Assembly (NCBI GenBank): GCA_900129675.1
Contig: FSRD01000003.1
Location: forward strand, 62,001-126,000
DNA: 64,000 bases
DNA from: Bradyrhizobium erythrophlei
Lineage (GTDB): Bacteria; Pseudomonadota; Alphaproteobacteria; Rhizobiales; Xanthobacteraceae
Direction of reading: 5' to 3'
Shown here: positions 1 to 8,440 of the stretch, piece after piece
Position numbering within the stretch: the first letter of the stretch is position 1
How the letters are laid out: each line of letters begins with the position of its first letter
The notes under the pieces: generated by a model
Seen by the model: the letters and a program-made list of their open reading frames with translations, nothing else
Database searches by the model: none
What the model was told of the DNA's origin: nothing
Made by a program: the position numbers and the translations under genes

Positions 1-349
1 CTTGAGCATCGAATGTTACCCTTCGTTGACGGACACCCACGAACAGTCCCCGCTGCCCGTCACTGAGTTTGAAGGCAAAAGCCCGAGCAGTTGCCGCATC
101 GGACTGTGCCGAAGTCGTTACCGGCATCTCCACCTTCGTCCCCTCATAGATGCCTACAATGGCTGCGGAGCCGAAAAACAGAAGGGGTGGAACCAGTAAT
201 ACCGCCCAGATAGTACGTCGTCGTCTACGTTCGGTTCGACCTTTCGTTTCCCACTCATCGCTAAGCGGCTCGCCGCAAAGGGGGCACGAATGGGCGGACG
301 ATGAAATCCGCTTTTTACAGGCGGGACATGCCAACAGAATTGAAGCCAC
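1..349 (-). CDS. zinc-ribbon, single-pass membrane protein (3' end cut by window edge)
   Basis: Reading the minus strand from a GTG at 349-347 gives an open frame that runs off the left edge. It begins with a zinc-ribbon pair, CPACKKR then CPLCGEPL (two CxxC knuckles about 15 residues apart). An arginine-rich stretch follows, then one hydrophobic helix (WAVLLVPPLLFFGSAAIVG, about residues 52-70) and an outside or periplasmic tail. The start lies one base beyond the TAA of the upstream gene, which suggests translational coupling. Zinc-ribbon plus one transmembrane helix is a common build for small bacterial envelope proteins of unknown function. No function is assigned. The gene has no ATG start and is incomplete, so its length is unknown. 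Confidence 0.6.
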   Translation of the reverse strand, partial: MASILLACPACKKRISSSAHSCPLCGEPLSDEWETKGRTERRRRRTIWAVLLVPPLLFFGSAAIVGIYEGTKVEMPVTTSAQSDAATARAFAFKLSDGQRGLFVGVRQRRVTFDAQ

Positions 350-350
350 T

Positions 351-1286
351 TTACCCAGCCATACCTGTGGGCAGAAGTGGAAGCCCGCGAAGCCCGTTCT
401 GTAGATTACCGAGGCACCCCTTCATCGTTGCTAAAATCGCCTCTTTATTCTCGTTGCTCTTGTCCCAGACGTAGCCATGAGCGAGGCTGATTACGATGCC
501 GCTGCTAAGGTGCAACAAAAAACCGCCCGGTATAACGCTGATTAGCAAAATGGTTGCGCCGCTGCGCGACAGCCCTTTCAGGGCTGGCGCTATTAAATCT
601 TGGAGATCATCTTGCTCGGATTTCTGGATCAGGAAGTATGCTCGCCCCAGGGCGATCAAACTAACCAGCGGAGACACCACGTTGGCAAAGACAATTCCGC
701 TGCACTCAGTTGCCGTGGCCGATACAACCAATTTGGCCGGATCATTCCAGTTGCAGTAGATTGACACGCCGCAAACTTCGCCGCCTATGACCTGAGCTAC
801 GTTCACGCAATCCAAGTGCTTGAAATATTCGCTGACCTGATTGGCGTGATCGAGGATTACTATCGGCATACCGCGCGTGGTGATTAGGTCTTTCCAATAT
901 TCATTCGCCCATACGCCAAGTTTCTCCAGCGCACTAAGATCGGGCAACGACGAGCTAACGGCCTTCCAGCTACCGGCAAGACTGTGGCCGCCATCGTAGA
1001 GCCTGTGCCAGCCGCCGCCGATATGCGTGCGGAGATACTCAGCATCCATCGCCTTGCTCGCAAGGGTCGCGCGCTGGTTGCTCAGATGATCTGTCAGCCA
1101 ATTACTGAATTCGCTGTTGTTCTTCCAATCGAGCGCGGCTGTATATACCTCGCCGGCAACACATGCCGTCGCGCTCAATCCGCCTGCCACTGAGTTGCTG
1201 ACGCGTTCGGAGGCCTTGCGTCCGGCGTCTCGCCAGCCAGATGTGACTTGCGTGGCACGTTGACGCCAAGCATCCAGAAAATCCAT
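351..1286 (-). CDS. hypothetical membrane protein, 311 aa
   Basis: The frame starts at ATG 1286 and encodes 311 residues that match no family I recognise. The first ~190 residues are soluble, with several Trp and Cys residues. Two long hydrophobic stretches follow at about residues 196-222 (IVFANVVSPLVSLIALGRAY) and 242-272 (ATILLISVIPGGFLLHLSSG), so the C-terminal third is membrane-embedded. It is followed after one base by the zinc-ribbon membrane gene (1-349); the two probably form one transcript and may work together at the membrane. No catalytic motif is visible. Confidence 0.65.
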   Translation of the reverse strand: MDFLDAWRQRATQVTSGWRDAGRKASERVSNSVAGGLSATACVAGEVYTAALDWKNNSEFSNWLTDHLSNQRATLASKAMDAEYLRTHIGGGWHRLYDGGHSLAGSWKAVSSSLPDLSALEKLGVWANEYWKDLITTRGMPIVILDHANQVSEYFKHLDCVNVAQVIGGEVCGVSIYCNWNDPAKLVVSATATECSGIVFANVVSPLVSLIALGRAYFLIQKSEQDDLQDLIAPALKGLSRSGATILLISVIPGGFLLHLSSGIVISLAHGYVWDKSNENKEAILATMKGCLGNLQNGLRGLPLLPTGMAG

Positions 1287-1384
1287 TTTGCCCCCGAAAC
1301 GTCGGTCGAATTTCTAATCAATGTGCTACAACCTTGCCGAGCGCAACCCCATATCTAGCTCCAGGGGTACCGCCAAGGGGGTAA

Positions 1385-1576
1385 ATGAGAACGCTTTCGA
1401 TATTGGTCATGCTGCTCGCGACAATCACTATTGCCCGCGCCGAGGAAACCGCGCCAAGTAGGATTGATAGCATCACCAAATCGGCGCGAGACATAATGCC
1501 CGCAATGCCTTCGCTGCCCTCCGTCTCATTGCCCTCGATGCCGGACCTATCCTTTGAGCTGGCCCCGGTTGTCTGA
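1385..1576 (+). CDS. short secreted protein, possibly 5' fragment of an IS-split gene
   Basis: The 63-aa product starts with a clear Sec signal peptide (MRTLSILVMLLATITIARAE, cut likely after ARA). A Pro/Met/Ser-rich tail follows with a repeated pattern (MPSLPSVSLPSMPDL). The stop falls about 15 bp before the left end of the IS3-family element. The same strand on the far side of the IS carries an open frame without a convincing signal or ribosome site (2867-3253), so the two may be halves of one secreted protein split by the insertion. I could not prove this from a clean target duplication. Confidence 0.45.
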   Translation: MRTLSILVMLLATITIARAEETAPSRIDSITKSARDIMPAMPSLPSVSLPSMPDLSFELAPVV

Positions 1577-1615
1577 ACAAAAATTCCGCGTCGATAAGTG
1601 GAGCCTCTGCCGAGG

Positions 1616-2443
1616 TTAGGCCGCCGCGCGGAGCGGCGGAAGATCGAAGTAGGCTTGATCCGGGGTCATGTCGTCAAGACTCGAATGAGGACGTCGGCCG
1701 TTGTAAAAGTCGAGATACCGGCCGATCGAATGTCGCGCCTCGCCGACGGTTTCGTAGGCTCGCAGATAGACCTCCTCGTATTTGACGCTGCGCCACAGCC
1801 GTTCGACGAACACATTGTCCCGCCAGGCCCCTTTGCCATCCATGCTGATGGCGATGCCATTGCTGGCGAGCAGGCCGGTGAACGCCGCGCCGGTGAACTG
1901 AGAGCCCTGATCGGTGTTGAAGATGTCCGGCTTGCCGTGGCGAGCCAAGGCATCTTCCAGGGTCTCGACGCAGAAGGCCGCCTCCATCGTGATCGACAGC
2001 CGCCACGACAGAACACGACGTGTCGCCCAGTCCAGCACCACGGCGAGATAGACGAAGCCGTGCGCCATCGGAATGTACGTGATGTCCATGGCCCAGACCT
2101 GGTTCGGCCGCCGGATCTCGATGCCGCGCAGCAGATACGGATAGATCTTGTGGCCGGGCTCGGGCTTGGTGGTGCGCGGACGGCGATAGAGCGCCTCTAT
2201 CCCCATCCGCCGCATGAGCGTCTTCACATGCCGGCGGCCGATCTTGCACCCCTGCAAAGCCAGCAGGCCTCGCAACATACGCGAACCGGCGAAGGGATAC
2301 TCCAGGTGCAGCCGATCGAGACGCTGCATGATCTCGAGGTCGGCTGAAGAGACTGGACGCGGCAGATAGTACACGCTGCCGCGACTGACCTTCAAAATCT
2401 CTGCCTGCTTGGTGATCGACAGATCGTGCTTACGGTCGATCAT
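1616..2443 (-). CDS. IS3-family transposase OrfB (DDE integrase core)
   Basis: This 275-aa protein has an N-terminal HTH_21-like segment (LEYPFAGSRMLRGLL) and the rve core with the catalytic triad in place: D in WAMDITYIP, D in FNTDQGSQF and E in FVERLWRSVKYEE. The C-terminal FYNGRRPHSSL is the usual IS3 ending. It overlaps orfA by 4 bp. In this family a -1 frameshift normally makes the OrfAB fusion that carries out transposition, while OrfA binds the ends. Confidence 0.9.
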   Translation of the reverse strand: MIDRKHDLSITKQAEILKVSRGSVYYLPRPVSSADLEIMQRLDRLHLEYPFAGSRMLRGLLALQGCKIGRRHVKTLMRRMGIEALYRRPRTTKPEPGHKIYPYLLRGIEIRRPNQVWAMDITYIPMAHGFVYLAVVLDWATRRVLSWRLSITMEAAFCVETLEDALARHGKPDIFNTDQGSQFTGAAFTGLLASNGIAISMDGKGAWRDNVFVERLWRSVKYEEVYLRAYETVGEARHSIGRYLDFYNGRRPHSSLDDMTPDQAYFDLPPLRAAA

Positions 2444-2748
2444 CGCTTTGCGCTCAGCAATCCCGCCTTGGTGAGCGCGCCTTCTAAAAAATCGTTCTCC
2501 AGCGTCAGCTCCCCGATCTTGGCATGCAGCGACTTCACATCGACCGCGGGCGTGGCCGGCGTCCCGCCCCCCGATCCGAAAATATCGGAGGCGCCGCCCT
2601 CAAGCTGTGATTTCCAGGCCGTAATCTGATTGGGGTGAACGTCGAAATGCTCCGCCAGCTGGGCTATCGTCCGATCGCCCTTGATGGCGGCCAGAGCCAC
2701 CTTCGCCTTGAAGGCCGGTGAGTGGTTCCGCCGGGGTCGTCTGCTCAT
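2440..2748 (-). CDS. IS3-family OrfA (HTH transposase subunit)
   Basis: The 102-aa protein opens with the helix-turn-helix typical of IS3 orfA (HSPAFKAKVALAAIKGDRT, then AEHFDVHPNQITAWK). It ends in a short leucine-zipper-like coiled coil (KIGELTLENDFLEGAL). It provides sequence-specific binding to the IS ends and the N-terminus of the frameshifted OrfAB. It lies directly upstream of orfB with a small overlap. Confidence 0.9.
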   Translation of the reverse strand: MSRRPRRNHSPAFKAKVALAAIKGDRTIAQLAEHFDVHPNQITAWKSQLEGGASDIFGSGGGTPATPAVDVKSLHAKIGELTLENDFLEGALTKAGLLSAKR

Positions 2749-2866
2749 GGTCTCTCCTGTTCACGGCAATTATCGCCGCTGTCAGGCAGAAATTCCACTT
2801 ATCTTCCTGTCCAGATTTCCGCGACCGGCTCTCTTGCCAGACTTTTCCGATGCGACCGGCAGGGTG

Positions 2867-3253
2867 ATGTCCGAATTCAATACCTTCACTCAGCAAGTCG
2901 GCGATGCCCTGCCGGTCCTCGAACAGATGGGCTATGAGGTCACGGTATTCAAAGTGACCTGGGGCCTGCCGCCCAAGGCTCGTCTTCGGTTGAAGTCGAA
3001 TGGTGGGTCGGACCTTGCAAAGGTGAATTCCATCGCGGCGAAAGCGGCGAGCAACGGTGTGTTGGTGTCCGCACTCATTACGAGCGCGGCAACAGCGAAG
3101 CGCATTCAAAGCACAATGAAGATGGGAACGGCCTATCTTGATGTAGATTTCGCAATCCCGCCGCGCGTCAATATGAAATTCCTCAGCCTCAAGGCAAATG
3201 ACAAAGACGACACGCCGCGTGACAGTGACGAACTGGAGATAAGCTGCAAATGA
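2867..3253 (+). CDS. hypothetical protein, possible 3' fragment beyond the IS3 element
   Basis: The 128-residue frame (MSEFNTFTQQVGDALPVLEQ...) looks like a compact alpha/beta domain ending in a charged tail. The open frame continues upstream into the IS with no natural start. ATG 2867 has only a weak ribosome site, so the true 5' end may be the secreted peptide at 1385-1576. No family is recognised. Confidence 0.45.
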   Translation: MSEFNTFTQQVGDALPVLEQMGYEVTVFKVTWGLPPKARLRLKSNGGSDLAKVNSIAAKAASNGVLVSALITSAATAKRIQSTMKMGTAYLDVDFAIPPRVNMKFLSLKANDKDDTPRDSDELEISCK

Positions 3254-3471
3254 ATTGATCACACTGACCCGACCGCGTTCATGCTTGGCTGGGTCTGGCT
3301 GCGTCTGGCTGGTAAGGCTGGACGGTGGCCGCGCCGCCTTCGACGGCAGGCACGGTTCGATGAGGGACGCCGCAAGACCATGGTCCGGGTGGTGTTGACT
3401 GAGATAGGCAACGGGGGGGTGGATGGTGCGTGCTCATCAAGCAATTATCATTGCGGGCATCTTGATCGCAG

Positions 3472-3816
3472 TTGAGCGGTGGCGCAATCCTGCTTATAAA
3501 CCGTTACGAAGTGAGCCAGCCGTTTGACCCGAAGTTATTCAATCGGTTTGACAGATGGACCGGTCGAGCAGAGTTATGCTCATCATACTATGACGAAAAA
3601 ACATACTGTGGACCAGATCTAAGGCGGCGAGTTGATGAAGCAGCTAACGCCGCGCATCTTCTCGCCAACAACACATTCCTTAGCCTCGGGTACACTCAAG
3701 AAGAAATCAATGGCTGGCCTAACGCCGTTCTGGAGGGCGCAAGAAATATTGTTGGGAACGGAGGCAGTAAGTCCAACTTGGCGGAATTTTTGAAAGACCA
3801 TCATGCCAGACAGTAA
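3472..3816 (+). CDS. hypothetical protein, 114 aa
   Basis: Translation from TTG 3472 gives a mixed helical protein with Tyr/Cys-rich segments (CSSYYDEKTYCGPDLRRRV) and no signal peptide or known motif. The stop overlaps the ATG of the next gene (3803), so the two are translationally coupled. The start is uncertain because no strong Shine-Dalgarno is present. The pair is unrecognised. Confidence 0.45.
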   Translation: MSGGAILLINRYEVSQPFDPKLFNRFDRWTGRAELCSSYYDEKTYCGPDLRRRVDEAANAAHLLANNTFLSLGYTQEEINGWPNAVLEGARNIVGNGGSKSNLAEFLKDHHARQ

Positions 3817-4075
3817 GCGCTGCCCACAGCTTAAACCCAACGAACTATGCTTCGTGCTTGAACAGTACCACGAGGGCCAATTTACACGTCAGTTCCACGA
3901 ACATGTTCCCCGCTCGAGGCTGTCCGCAGAGAACAAAATCAACGTGACCAAATCGCTAGTGGTTCGATTTTACGGGTTCGAAGGAATGGGACCGGAAAGC
4001 ATCGTTCGGGCCTATTTGAACAATAGGGGAAAGACCCTGTGTGTACCGAAAACCCTATCCGGGTTTATCGAATGA
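3803..4075 (+). CDS. hypothetical protein, 3' end replaced by IS sequence
   Basis: It starts at ATG 3803 inside the end of the preceding gene. About 79 residues are native (MPDSKRCPQLKPNELCFVLE...YLNNRGK). The last dozen (LCVPKTLSGFIE) are read from the left inverted repeat of the rve-type IS beginning near 4039, so the original C-terminus was lost on insertion. No counterpart of the missing 3' part is seen on the far side of the IS, which suggests a deletion as well as an insertion. Confidence 0.5.
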   Translation: MPDSKRCPQLKPNELCFVLEQYHEGQFTRQFHEHVPRSRLSAENKINVTKSLVVRFYGFEGMGPESIVRAYLNNRGKTLCVPKTLSGFIE

Positions 4076-5090
4076 TAGAATCGGCTAAGTTGGCGCGATG
4101 ATCGCGCTGATCTGCTTCGTTCTGGCCGTGCTGGCCTCGCCATTCAAGTCGAACATCCGGCTTGAGGCGGAGAATGCAGTGCTTCGACATCAGCTGATCG
4201 TCTTGCGACGCAAGCTGAAAGGCCGGGCTCGGCTCACGAACAACGACCGCTGGTTCTTCGTTCAGCTCTATCGCTGGTTCCCGTCGATCCTTCCGGTTCT
4301 CATGATTATTCGACCCGAAACGCTGGTGGGTTGGCATCGGGCCGGCTTTCGCCGCTATTGGCGTTGGAAATCGTGTCGACGGGGAGGGCGACCGCAGATC
4401 GAGACAGAATTGCGCGCGCTGATCCGGCAGATGAGCACAGAGAATTTGCTTTGGGGTGCGCCGCGCATCCACGGCGAACTGCTCAAGCTCGGGTTTAGCG
4501 TCGCTCAATCAAGTGTCGCCAAGTATATGGTCAAGCGACGCGGGCCTCCAAGTCAGGAATGGCGGACTTTTCTGCGAAACCACGCGCCGGACATTGCCGC
4601 CATGGATTTGTTCGTAGTACCGACCATTGGCTTTAAGCTGCTGTATGGCTTCGTCATCATCCGGCTTGATCGCAGAGATCTCGTCTGGATCGGCGTCACA
4701 ACCAACCCGGCGGCGGAGTGGGTTGCACGTCAGATCACCGAGGCTTTTCCTTGGGATGGCGCTCCGCGCTATATGATCCGAGATCGAGATCGAATCTACG
4801 GCACTGTCGTCACGCGCCGACTGCGTGCCATGGGTATCCGAGACAAGCCAATTGCACTGGCCTCGCCTTGGCAGAACTGCTTTGCCGAACGGCTGATCGG
4901 ATCGATCCGGCGCGAGTGTTTGGACCACATCATTGTCCTGGACGAGGAACACGGCGTGAGAACGCATCGCTCATTGAACAAAGATGCGCCTGTCTCTCGC
5001 CAGGTTCAGCGATCCGGCGTCATAAATTCGCGCGCCATACTGGGCGGACTTCATCGTCAATACGTTCGGATTTAGATTTTCGGTACACAC
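4039..5090. mobile_element. rve-type IS, copy 1 (probably inactive)
   Basis: A perfect terminal inverted repeat, GTGTGTACCGAAAA, flanks one transposase gene; the identity even extends outward to CCT on both sides (4036-5093). No target duplication is obvious. Two further copies of this family lie at 25588-26670 and 31528-32616. Confidence 0.75.
4098..5075 (+). CDS. integrase-core transposase, copy 1 (internally shortened)
   Basis: At 325 aa it is 13 residues shorter than the two sister copies (338 aa). The catalytic Asp residues (AAMDLFVVP, MIRDRDRIYG) and Glu (FAERLIGSIRREC) are present. The segment after the Glu that reads RHLRHLLLSYMKYYNG in copy 2 is missing, and DRDGAYG has become DRDRIYG. 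These lesions suggest a dead transposase despite the open frame. The family is the stand-alone rve transposase with an N-terminal ALEAE(N)-type coiled segment (RLEAENAVLRHQL). Confidence 0.85.
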   Translation: MIALICFVLAVLASPFKSNIRLEAENAVLRHQLIVLRRKLKGRARLTNNDRWFFVQLYRWFPSILPVLMIIRPETLVGWHRAGFRRYWRWKSCRRGGRPQIETELRALIRQMSTENLLWGAPRIHGELLKLGFSVAQSSVAKYMVKRRGPPSQEWRTFLRNHAPDIAAMDLFVVPTIGFKLLYGFVIIRLDRRDLVWIGVTTNPAAEWVARQITEAFPWDGAPRYMIRDRDRIYGTVVTRRLRAMGIRDKPIALASPWQNCFAERLIGSIRRECLDHIIVLDEEHGVRTHRSLNKDAPVSRQVQRSGVINSRAILGGLHRQYVRI

Positions 5091-5157
5091 AGGAAGGCGA
5101 AAAAAGCCGGTTGGTACGCTCCTCATTCAAGGTGCCGCCCGGCTCTGAAATTTTGTG

Positions 5158-5213
5158 CTTATCGAGCAAGACCGGAAGTGACCAGCGCATAGTCAGAACG
5201 ACGCGTTTGGTCT
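5158..5213 (+). repeat. dispersed intergenic repeat, partial copy 1
   Basis: This is the 3' half of the repeat described under copy 8 (AAGACCGGAAGTGACC then ACGACGCGTTTGG). It starts about 70 bp right of the rve-type IS. Confidence 0.6.
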
Positions 5214-5316
5214 CAGAGCAGAACACGCCCAGTGCTACCTACCTCGCTGCCCGATTGCGGTGTAAAAGGCGAAACAGTTGTGCACACATTTCGGCGCGCC
5301 AGGAAGATGCATTACT

Positions 5317-6135
5317 TTAACTCGTGCCGCTCGCGGTTGCAGTCTGCTGCGCGATTTTGTTCTGTGCGATGATGGCTTCGAGGCGCGCGATGTTCTCCAG
5401 CAGGCGCTGGCTAGTCAAGACCAAGAAGTAATAGCCGAATTGCGGATTTTGAAAATAAAGTTCGAGCAGCTTTTCGTAGGTTATGATCAGCACCTGCCCA
5501 TCCTCCGTACATTCGACGGTCGCGGTCCGCCGTTTATTGGGCGTAAGGAAGCCAAGTTCACCCATGAGACGTCCGGGCGGAAGTTCGATGCCGATTTCGG
5601 TGACCAGGAATTTCCCCGTGACGGTCAAGAACATTTCGTTAGCTTCGTCGCCCTTTTCGCACAATCTATCGCCACGGCGGTATTTGCGCTCCGTCATAAA
5701 CGGCCTGAGCCACTCCATCGACATATCGCCAAGCGTCGCAACGCGTGCCTTCTTTACGAGAGTGAGCATTTGACGGAGGCGAATGGCATTGATCGGCAGC
5801 AACAGCAGATACAGGAGAAAAGTCGCGACGTTTCCGGAGAGCGCGCCAAAGGTGGCGAAGAATGTACAGCCTGCCATGTTCGCGACGCGCAGCGGCACCA
5901 TCGTCTGCATCAGCAAGGTAGCGACAAAGAAGATGGCGCCAACCAGTGCGAACATGTTGGCAAGCGTGATGTTGGCCAGCACAATTTCCAGCAGCCGGTT
6001 GAATAATGCGTCGTAGGTGATGTTGTTGGGATCGAGACCCATTTGAACCAGAATCTTTGCGATCCTGAGATTGTCCGCCGCCGTATCAAGAATGCGGTTT
6101 AGTATAGTCGAAAAATCTGCCCTGCTGGACTCCAT
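5317..6135 (-). CDS. membrane-anchored cyclic-nucleotide-binding protein
   Basis: The 272-aa protein has hydrophobic segments at about residues 50-79, 84-100 and 103-121, then a Crp-type cyclic-nucleotide-binding domain (about 140-260). The phosphate-binding cassette is readable as PGRLMGELGFLTPNKRRTATV, with the Gly-Glu and Arg-Thr-Ala that hold the cyclic phosphate. There is no C-terminal DNA-binding helix-turn-helix, so it is a receptor at the membrane and not a transcription factor. ATG 6135 has a good ribosome site (AGGGGATGATCCG). Two class III cyclases within 9 kb (8944, 14221) make it a candidate cAMP/cGMP sensor for them, though nothing links them directly. Confidence 0.8.
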   Translation of the reverse strand: MESSRADFSTILNRILDTAADNLRIAKILVQMGLDPNNITYDALFNRLLEIVLANITLANMFALVGAIFFVATLLMQTMVPLRVANMAGCTFFATFGALSGNVATFLLYLLLLPINAIRLRQMLTLVKKARVATLGDMSMEWLRPFMTERKYRRGDRLCEKGDEANEMFLTVTGKFLVTEIGIELPPGRLMGELGFLTPNKRRTATVECTEDGQVLIITYEKLLELYFQNPQFGYYFLVLTSQRLLENIARLEAIIAQNKIAQQTATASGTS

Positions 6136-6628
6136 CGGATCATCCCCTACGCTAAATTGTCGGCCATCGTGGGATATCGCGGATGTAGTGATAATCGAGG
6201 TCGGGTAGCAGTGGTTTGCGCGGCCTCGACATCATCGATCAACTCTTACTCTGTTGGTCAGTTTCGGAACCAGTTATGACCGCTCCTTGAAGGATTTGCT
6301 CGGATCGATGCTGACGTCAGGCATCGTTCCCGGCTGACGGCGTTGGCGGGGGCCACCGAGGTCGGACGTTGCACCGCCAAGCTCCTGTCCATGTATATCC
6401 GTTGCTCGACCGCGCTGACGAGGGATCATTTGCTGCGGTGCGCGAGTCCGGGTTGGCACGAAACGGACCTGCCGTGCCGGTCCGATGATGTCCGTTGATC
6501 GGGGTAGACCGGAAGTGGCTGGCAAAGGGTCAAAACGACGCGTTTGACCCGCAACAGAAGTCGAGGCCGTGCCCCCATGGCAAGCGTCGCCCCAAAGACA
6601 AGAACGCCGAACGAATGATAACGCGTTG
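6136..6628. other. intergenic, no gene seen
   Basis: Apart from the dispersed repeat at 6440-6552 I see no coding frame with family resemblance, no RNA gene and no clear promoter in this stretch. Confidence 0.5.
6440..6552 (+). repeat. dispersed intergenic repeat, copy 2
   Basis: A nearly full copy: GGTTGGCACGAAACGGACC, then ATGTCCGTTGATCGGGGTAG, ACCGGAAGTGGCTGGC and the stem-loop GGGTCAAA...GTTTGACCC. Confidence 0.75.
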
Positions 6629-7060
6629 CTACTGGTTGATCACAGACGCTGCCGGGCGTGGTGTCGTGATCGGGTCGGCGTGCCGATGGACAAGTTTCCA
6701 AACGTCGTGCTCCAAGCGAAAGACGCTGGTCACACGCAGAGCCAATGTAGCCGTTTGATCGCTCCCGCCGACCTTAGCGTGCGCTCGCTCCACTTCGACG
6801 ACACAGGCAAGACCATCGGACACATATTTCGCAATAAGGTCCACGCCGGTGACGTCGCCATCGCGATAGTTCGAGGCGGCACCGGCAATGGTTTCTTCGA
6901 CCTTTTTGCCTCCGCATGCAAAGGGCCCAAAAGGGTTGCCCAAAGTTACGTCGTCATCATCTGAAAAGAGAGCTTTCGCCGGGCCCGGATCACCCCGGAA
7001 TACCGCCGCCACAGCTCGATGACTTCGCTCGACTGCGCGATCAAGATCTTCCGCTACCAT
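6629..7060 (-). CDS. SnoaL/NTF2-like (DUF4440-type) protein
   Basis: The 143-aa protein (MVAEDLDRAVERSHRAVAAV...) has the cystatin-fold pattern of small SnoaL-like polyketide-cyclase/ketosteroid-isomerase relatives. There is an N-terminal helix, FRGDPGPAKALFSDDDDVTLGNPFGP in the pocket-lining loop, and C-terminal strands with the typical VWKLVHRHAD. The start was set at ATG 7060 because GGAGGT lies 7 bases upstream, although the frame is open further. The fold binds small hydrophobic molecules; the ligand is unknown. The gene stands alone between two intergenic stretches. Confidence 0.75.
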   Translation of the reverse strand: MVAEDLDRAVERSHRAVAAVFRGDPGPAKALFSDDDDVTLGNPFGPFACGGKKVEETIAGAASNYRDGDVTGVDLIAKYVSDGLACVVEVERAHAKVGGSDQTATLALRVTSVFRLEHDVWKLVHRHADPITTPRPAASVINQ

Positions 7061-7408
7061 GTTGTGTACCTCCGATGATGAGGCTCCTCCCTCCGTTCTC
7101 CGGGACGAGCTTGCGCACTGGATTGTTGCAACTCGCGAGCATGCGGTCTTCGCGTTCGCGAGATGCCACTCCCATCCGCAATGCTCGCAATGGGTCATTT
7201 TCGACCGAGTTCAGAGGGGTTGCCTACCGACCACTGTGGCGCCCTTAAGCAGCCGTTCAAGGCCGGGCCGCATGTCTCGACCGTTCGACCCGGAAATTCC
7301 GGCATCCTCATAGATCCGTAATCGCACCATTGAGCGCAGCGCAAGCTCGGGGCGGCAGGAGGGGGATAAATCACTGCCGCTCGTAAAGCGGACGCAGGAA
7401 CCGCGAGA

Positions 7409-7969
7409 TCAGCGGACCGGCAGCATCAAATGTTCGTACTGCGTGCCAGGCCACATCACATAGGGTCTCGTTGGGTCTGCCTTCGCATCGCGTGGATAAC
7501 CATCCAACATCTTAGCTCCAGAGCCGACGATCATCACGTGTGCGCCGGTCTTAATCCAATTGTTGCCGGGCCCTTCCTTTGTTGCATACGGGTCGGTGTT
7601 GCTTGCACCGCCGTCGCCTCTGAGCATGTACATGAACCCTACCTTATTCGCCGACGGCTCCTTGTGATCCATCCAAGCCGTCGCCCATTCCATCGCGTTT
7701 TTGTCGCCGCACATCGGATCCGGGTTGGCCGGATCGGCGTGACCTGGCATGCACGTCCACTGCCCCGTTCCTTGGCGCAATGTCCGCATCTTGCCGTCAT
7801 GATCCATAGCGACGACTGTTGCGTCTTTAGCGATGGCCTCGGGCGCCGCCGACAGCGACAGCTTAATCAGTTCTTCGTCGCTCATGTTGTGGCCGGTTCG
7901 CTCTTGAGCGAAGCCATAGCTCGGGGTAAGCGCGAGCACAAATAGAGTTGAGTAGGCCAGCGATTTCAT
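7409..7969 (-). CDS. secreted protein of unknown function, 186 aa
   Basis: The start at ATG 7969 is supported by GGGAGGAATTCGCG. A Sec signal peptide (MKSLAYSTLFVLALTPSYGFAQ, cut after FAQ) leads a periplasmic protein with the segments WTCMPGHADP, PMCGDKNAMEW and YEHLMLPVR. Two Cys residues in the Cys-Met-Pro and Met-Cys-Gly contexts could form a disulfide. The composition resembles periplasmic conserved proteins found in many Proteobacteria. No enzymatic motif is recognised. Confidence 0.7.
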   Translation of the reverse strand: MKSLAYSTLFVLALTPSYGFAQERTGHNMSDEELIKLSLSAAPEAIAKDATVVAMDHDGKMRTLRQGTGQWTCMPGHADPANPDPMCGDKNAMEWATAWMDHKEPSANKVGFMYMLRGDGGASNTDPYATKEGPGNNWIKTGAHVMIVGSGAKMLDGYPRDAKADPTRPYVMWPGTQYEHLMLPVR

Positions 7970-8204
7970 CGCGAATTCCTCCCGTGATTTTGGCTGATGC
8001 CAGCCGCGGAGTAAGCCGAAGGCGGGCGTCTGCACTGAGCTGCTTGCACGTGATTATGCTACGCTCCCTTTCGGCCTCCTGAAACGCGCCATTTGGCCGC
8101 AAATGAGCGATCATCTCCCCCTTCTACATGTCAGTTCCGTTACCTTCCCGTGGAGAGCAATGCAGTTAATCGAGGAGTCCGCTTCACTTTGAAAGCGCTG
8201 CGCA

Positions 8205-8325
8205 GCACGCTGCATGAGTCCGGTAATGGCACCTTTGAGACATGACGGCCTGCTCTGAGGATGTCCGTTGTTCGGGGTAGATCGGAAATGGCGTTTCGGG
8301 GCTGTCAGGACTGTTTTTGACCCAC
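8205..8325 (+). repeat. dispersed intergenic repeat, copy 3 (longest 5' part)
   Basis: It carries the extended 5' module (GCTGCATGAGTCCGGTAATG, then CACCTTTGAGACATGACGG) followed by ATGTCCGTTGTTCGGGGTAG and a diverged 3' stem-loop ending TTTTTGACCC. Confidence 0.75.
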
Positions 8326-8367
8326 ATGGACGAAGCGCCTATCCCAAGGCGGCAGGAGATGTTTTGG

Positions 8368-8383
8368 CGTGATGTACATCACG
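8368..8383. promoter_or_regulatory. perfect 16-bp palindrome, likely operator
   Basis: CGTGATGTACATCACG is self-complementary over all 16 bases and lies 57 bp before the start of the double-glycine peptide gene. Its spacing resembles a dimeric CRP/FNR-superfamily or TetR-type site, but it is not a standard FixK/FNR box (TTGA-N6-TCAA). The cognate regulator is unknown. Confidence 0.6.
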
Positions 8384-8440
8384 GTCATAAGAGCGCATCT
8401 CCGCTAAATTGGGCTCACCTTAAATCCGATGGAGCGGGTT

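Larger units (their letters stand above)
1591..2806. mobile_element. IS3-family insertion sequence
   Basis: The orfA and orfB genes lie on the minus strand. Imperfect terminal inverted repeats are visible: GATAAGTGGA at 1593-1602 and its complement TCCACTTATC at 2795-2804, with matches continuing inward (TCTGCC). The outer limits are uncertain by about 15 bp because no unambiguous 3-4 bp target duplication can be read. Both coding frames look intact, so the element is probably functional. Confidence 0.75.

Noticed and set aside
1598..2347. 249-aa plus-strand gene
   Set aside because: It is antisense to the IS3 orfB and shows only reversed-codon composition.
8371..8382. FixK/FNR box upstream of the leader peptide
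   Set aside because: The palindrome lacks the TTGA..TCAA half-sites; it is a different operator.
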